DNA of 64,000 bases from Labilithrix sp. (lineage in GTDB: Bacteria > Myxococcota_A > Polyangia > Polyangiales > Polyangiaceae): NCBI GenBank assembly GCA_019637155.1, contig JAHBWE010000008.1, positions 248,001 to 312,000 of the forward strand, in the 5' to 3' direction. Under the pieces are notes generated by a model. The model was not told where the DNA came from, ran no database searches, and worked only from the letters and a program-made list of their open reading frames with translations. The position numbers and the translations under genes are program-made. Below are positions 60,865 to 64,000 of the stretch, piece after piece. Within the stretch, counting starts at the first letter, position 1. Every line of letters starts with the position of its first letter.

Positions 60865-62150
60865 GACGGCTCCGTTGGATCGGGATCCTCGCGCTCGTGC
60901 TCGCCTTCGCTCGTCCCGCGCGCGCGAGCGACGACGGCGCGCCGACGCTGACGGCGGAGCAGCTCTTCGATCGGTGGCTCCGCGCGAGCGCGGAGGTGCA
61001 GGGCCTGTGCGCGCAGGTCGGCGCCGCGCGCTGGGACGCCGTCACCGCGCGGACGCTCCCGAACCCGGAGCTCCAGCTCGCCGTGAACCAGCTCGTCGGC
61101 GGCGCGCCGCCGGACAGCAAGACCGGCTACGTCGGGCAGGTGAGCTGGGAGCTGCCGCTCTTCGGCCAGGTCCCCGCGCGCCGGCGCGCGGCGGAGGCGC
61201 GCGTCACCGTCGCGGAGGCGACCGCGCTGATGACGCTGTGGGAGCGCGCCGCGGAGATGCAGAGCGCGATGATCGACGCCGCGTTCGCCGACGCGCGCGC
61301 GACGATGATGGCGCGGGACCTCGCCGAGCTCGAGCGGCTCGGGCGCATCGTCGCGACGCGCGCGAACGCGGGCGCGAACAGCCAGTACGACGTCCTCCGC
61401 GTCACGTCCGCGGCGACGACGGTGCGCGCCGCGCTCGCCGCCGCGGAGACGGAGCGCGCCGCCGCCGAGTCGCGCCTCCTCGCCGCGATGGCGGAGCCGA
61501 GCCTCACGCGCGTCCACGTCACGCGCGCGGGCCTCGCCGCGTTCCGGGGCCCGCAAGAAGAGGCGGCGCTGGTCCGCCTCGCGCTCGAGCGCCGCCCCGA
61601 CCTCGAGCTCGCGCGGCGCAACGTCGTCGCCGCGAACCGCGCCGCGGAGCGAGAGCGGCGCGACGCGATCCCGTCGCCGAGCCTCGTCGCGGGCGCGCTC
61701 GCGGTCGCGGGTCCGAACGGCTTCCAGGTCACGGGCGGCGTGTCGTTCCCGCTCCCGGTCTTCGATCGGAGGCAGGGCCCGATCGGTCGCGCGCTCGCGG
61801 AGGCGCACGCGAACGAGCTCTTCGCGACGGCGCTCGAGGCGCGGATCGCGAACGAGGTGCGAGGCGCGTGGCGCGCGCGCGAGGCCGCCCGCGCCGCGCT
61901 CGCGGAGTACCGCGCCGCGGCGCTCCCCGCGGCGGCGGAGCTGCTCCGCCGCGCGGAGACGACCTACCAGGCGGGGACGTTCTCGATCGCGGAGCTCTTC
62001 GACGCGTACCGCTCGACCTGGGACGCGCGCCTGCAGGAGCTCGATCTCGAACGTACGATGGCGACGGCGGAGGTCGCGGTCGAGCGCGCCGCCGTCCTCG
62101 TCCCGCTCGCGCCGGTCGATCGCGGCCCACTGTTGACCCACGGTCAATAG
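60861..62150 (+). CDS. TolC-family outer-membrane efflux channel (CzcC-like)
   Basis: The 429-residue protein starts with a signal peptide (MRRLRWIGILALVLAFARPA) and has the two homologous TolC halves, with PNPELQLAVNQLV and SWELPLFGQVPARRRAAEA in the first and VSFPLPVFDRRQGPIGRALA in the second; long Ala/Glu-rich helices form the tunnel. It completes the efflux operon. The start overlaps the CzcA stop. Its last codons and stop lie within a large inverted repeat (62133-62177). Confidence 0.9.
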   Translation: MRRLRWIGILALVLAFARPARASDDGAPTLTAEQLFDRWLRASAEVQGLCAQVGAARWDAVTARTLPNPELQLAVNQLVGGAPPDSKTGYVGQVSWELPLFGQVPARRRAAEARVTVAEATALMTLWERAAEMQSAMIDAAFADARATMMARDLAELERLGRIVATRANAGANSQYDVLRVTSAATTVRAALAAAETERAAAESRLLAAMAEPSLTRVHVTRAGLAAFRGPQEEAALVRLALERRPDLELARRNVVAANRAAERERRDAIPSPSLVAGALAVAGPNGFQVTGGVSFPLPVFDRRQGPIGRALAEAHANELFATALEARIANEVRGAWRAREAARAALAEYRAAALPAAAELLRRAETTYQAGTFSIAELFDAYRSTWDARLQELDLERTMATAEVAVERAAVLVPLAPVDRGPLLTHGQ

Positions 62151-62177
62151 CGCGAGACTCTATTGACCGTGAGTCAA
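62133..62177. promoter_or_regulatory. inverted repeat built of two TTGAC-N5-GTCAA palindromes
   Basis: TTGACCCACGGTCAA (62133-62147) and TTGACCGTGAGTCAA (62163-62177) are each palindromes, 30 bases apart centre to centre. Together they form an 18-bp stem (one mismatch) with a nine-base loop. The left copy overlaps the channel gene's stop, and the right copy covers the start of the response-regulator gene. It may be an operator pair or a terminator hairpin. Confidence 0.55.
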
Positions 62178-62585
62178 CGAGCAGGCTCGAACCGAAAGAG
62201 GCTCCTCATCGTCGACGACGAGCCGTTGGTTCACCGCACGCTGAGCCGCGCGCTCAGGCCCCACATCGACGTCGTGAGCAAGCTCGGCCCGGCGGAGGCG
62301 CTCGACGAGCTCGGCGAAGAGCTCGCCGCCTTCGACGTCGTCCTCGTCGACGTGTGCATGCAGGGCGACGCCGACGGCCTCGACTTCTACCGCCATCACC
62401 TCGAGGGCCTCCCGGTCACGCGCCGGCCGCTCGTGATCTTCATGACGGGAGACGAGCGCGCCGCGTCGATGATCGCCGGCACGATGAACGTGTGCTGTCT
62501 CGCGAAGCCGTTCACGCTCGCGGAGCTGCGCGAGGCGATGGCGGAGCACCTCGCCTCGGCCGGGAGCGATCTGCATCCTTCGTGA
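62169..62585 (+). CDS. single-domain response regulator
   Basis: The 138-residue protein is a receiver alone: acidic pair in RLLIVDDEPLV, phospho-acceptor D61 in VVLVDVCMQG, the Thr in IFMTGDE and the Lys in CLAKPFTLAEL. There is no output domain, so it should act through a partner, perhaps the convergent histidine kinases. GTG 62169 is taken as start; a TTG lies six bases upstream. No ribosome site is evident, and the start lies inside the right arm of the palindrome pair. Confidence 0.88.
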   Translation: MSQRAGSNRKRLLIVDDEPLVHRTLSRALRPHIDVVSKLGPAEALDELGEELAAFDVVLVDVCMQGDADGLDFYRHHLEGLPVTRRPLVIFMTGDERAASMIAGTMNVCCLAKPFTLAELREAMAEHLASAGSDLHPS

Positions 62586-62590
62586 GCCCG

Positions 62591-63658
62591 TCACCGCTGC
62601 GGCGCCGAGCTCCGCGGCAGGTGCATGCAGAAGACGCTGCCGCCGGAGGGCGGGCACGTGAGCGTGACGTCTCCGCCGTGGGCGCGGGAGACGAGGCGCA
62701 CGAACGTGAGGCCCAGCCCTCGGTTCGTCTTCGCCGCCACCGGAGACGAGACCTGCACGTACCGCTCGAAGATCCGCTCGCGGACCTCGTCGCGGACGCC
62801 GGGGCCGTCGTCGGCGATCTCGAGCACCACGTCGTCCGCGTCCGCGCTGGCGGAGAGCACGACGCGGCGAGCGTGCTCGATCGCGTTGTCGACGAGGTTC
62901 TCGAGCGCGCGCGAGATGAGCTCGTGGTCGATCTCGACCCAGAGCTCGCCGGCGGGGGGCTCGCACTCGATCTGCGAGCCACGAAGGCGTGCCTCCTTGC
63001 GCGCGTAGCGCTCGGCGTCGCGGAGGAGATCGGCCACGTCCACGCGCTCGCGCCGGAGCGTCATCACGTTCGTCTCGAGGCGCGTCGTGTCGAGGAGGTT
63101 CAACAACATCCGCTGGAGACGCCGCACTCCTGCCACGCCGTCCTCGAACGCCTCCCGGACGTCCACGCTCTGGTGCGGTCCGCCGTACTGCTGGACGTAC
63201 TGGAGCGAGCCGAGCACCGTCATGAGCGGGTTCTTCATGTCGTGGATCAGGAGCTCGTTGAGGCGCGTCTTCATCCGATCGATCGTGAGCTCGCGCGCGA
63301 TGTCCTCGAGGACGAGCATCCCGTACGGCGCGCCGCCCGACTCGAACGACCGCATCCGGACACGGACGTCGCGTGAGCCGGGGAGGTGGGGCGGGGCGAA
63401 GCCATACTCCAGCGTCACGTCGATCGGCTTCACTCCGATCTCGCGCGCGAACCGGTCGCCGAGATCGCGCACCGCCATGCACGGCGCGATCTCCTGGAAG
63501 AACGGCCGGCCGAGGACGTTCTCGCGCCGCCGCCCCGAGAGCTCCTCCTCCGTGCGATTGAACACGACGGCGCACCCGGCGCGGTCGAGCACGATGATGC
63601 CGACCGGGAGATGGTCGAAGATCTCGCACAAGAACGACGCTGACATCGATAAACCCAT
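62591..63658 (-). CDS. PAS histidine kinase with photoactive-yellow-protein-like sensor
   Basis: The 355-residue soluble kinase has an N-terminal PAS domain (about 10-125), HisKA with H139 in LIHDMKNPLMTV and HATPase (N-box ENLVDNAIEHA; DDGPGV; NRGLGLTFVRL). The PAS domain matches photoactive yellow protein at key positions: NRTEEELSGR with E37, GRPFFQEIAPC with C60, exactly 23 residues apart as are E46 and C69 of PYP. F33 replaces PYP's Tyr42. This could be a light or redox sensor. The ATG at 63658 lies next to a TATAAAT stretch; an alternative Met is at 63646. Confidence 0.9.
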   Translation of the reverse strand: MGLSMSASFLCEIFDHLPVGIIVLDRAGCAVVFNRTEEELSGRRRENVLGRPFFQEIAPCMAVRDLGDRFAREIGVKPIDVTLEYGFAPPHLPGSRDVRVRMRSFESGGAPYGMLVLEDIARELTIDRMKTRLNELLIHDMKNPLMTVLGSLQYVQQYGGPHQSVDVREAFEDGVAGVRRLQRMLLNLLDTTRLETNVMTLRRERVDVADLLRDAERYARKEARLRGSQIECEPPAGELWVEIDHELISRALENLVDNAIEHARRVVLSASADADDVVLEIADDGPGVRDEVRERIFERYVQVSSPVAAKTNRGLGLTFVRLVSRAHGGDVTLTCPPSGGSVFCMHLPRSSAPQR

Positions 63659-63680
63659 TTATACTGATTCAAGTATCGTT

Positions 63681-64000
63681 CTACCGCACGCGGCCGAGCT
63701 CGACGTGGAAACACGTCCCCTTCTCGGCGGCGGACTCCACCGCGATCCTTCCGTCGTGCGCGCGGACGATCCGGTCGGCGATGTAGAGGCCGAGCCCGAG
63801 CCCCGCCGATCGGGTGCAGGGGTAGCGCGTCCGCTTGAAGGGGTCGAACAGCGTCGGCAGGAGGGCGGGGTCGATCGGCGGCCCCTGGTTGTAGACGTCG
63901 ATCGCGACGCCCTGCTCGAACGTCTTCACCGCGACCCGGACGGGATCGGTCGCCGAGCCGTGAGTGACGGCGTTCTCGACGAGGTTCGAGAGCACCTGCT
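63681..64000 (-). CDS. sensor histidine kinase, C-terminal ATP-binding part
   Basis: The gene enters from beyond the window. The 106 visible residues are the HATPase domain: N-box LSNLVENAVTHGS, G1 box replaced by YNQGPPID, then FDPFKRT, GLGLGLYIADRIV and the end GTCFHVELGRVR. The stop is 22 bases upstream of the PYP-like kinase start, so both probably belong to one signalling cluster. Confidence 0.9.
   Translation of the reverse strand, partial: QVLSNLVENAVTHGSATDPVRVAVKTFEQGVAIDVYNQGPPIDPALLPTLFDPFKRTRYPCTRSAGLGLGLYIADRIVRAHDGRIAVESAAEKGTCFHVELGRVR

Noticed and set aside
1..64000. CRISPR arrays, tRNA and rRNA genes
   Set aside because: No regularly spaced repeats beyond the short tandem duplications listed, and no cloverleaf or rRNA-like conserved sequence was seen. 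A tRNAscan or Infernal run would be decisive.

Overview
The window looks like chromosomal DNA of a very GC-rich, multicellular-type deltaproteobacterium, most likely a Myxococcota/Polyangia member. This is inferred from gene style only: third codon positions are almost always G or C, long antisense frames stay open, there are many short lipoprotein genes with low-complexity Ala/Pro linkers, and there are Hanks-type Ser/Thr kinases (one fused to a receiver, one to an AAA/TPR region), FHA-sigma54 activators, ankyrin, SWIM and FGE-type proteins. I see no rRNA or tRNA gene, CRISPR array, phage module or intact IS element.

Layout. 1-4 kb: the tail of a PduO-type cobalamin adenosyltransferase, a convergent ECF sigma factor, and a tightly overlapping minus-strand run pdxJ-acpS-nnr. 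4-12 kb (minus strand): a small lipoprotein, an unusually long CtpA-type protease, a methyltransferase coupled to a kinase-receiver hybrid, and two lipoproteins. 12-20.5 kb: mixed small genes (two Uma2-type or membrane proteins, a lipoprotein and a SMI1/KNR4-like gene that read through each other, an Fpg-type glycosylase, an EI24/CysZ-like membrane protein, ArfB, a decayed Rpn-type nuclease, an XRE-S24 repressor). 20.5-36 kb: an outer-membrane-type protein, a GT28/GT1 glycosyltransferase back to back with an FHA-sigma54 activator, a 1234-residue kinase/ATPase, an SDR, DUF423, SUFU-domain, ankyrin and FGE-like genes.

36.1-44.0 kb is the most striking block: five same-strand genes with gaps of 0-12 bp encode a SWIM zinc-finger protein, a HEAT-repeat protein, a MoxR AAA+ ATPase, a DUF5682 protein and a VWA protein. 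It resembles a MoxR-VWA chaperone/conflict-type system with a putative TraB/Ere-like enzyme as effector. The last 82 bp of the VWA gene recur 2.7 kb further on, bracketing an AraC-hydrolase-Uma2 cassette.

46.8-48.8 kb is an OmpR/EnvZ-type two-component pair. 49.3-52.5 kb holds two secreted lipoproteins. 52.6-56.5 kb pairs a large membrane protein carrying a P-loop ATPase with an MscS channel. 56.6-62.2 kb is a CzcCBA-type metal efflux operon. A near-identical 34-bp box lies upstream of both the two-component pair and the efflux operon, suggesting that the former controls the latter. The window ends with a single-domain response regulator, a PAS histidine kinase whose sensor domain matches photoactive yellow protein at its key positions, and the end of a second kinase.
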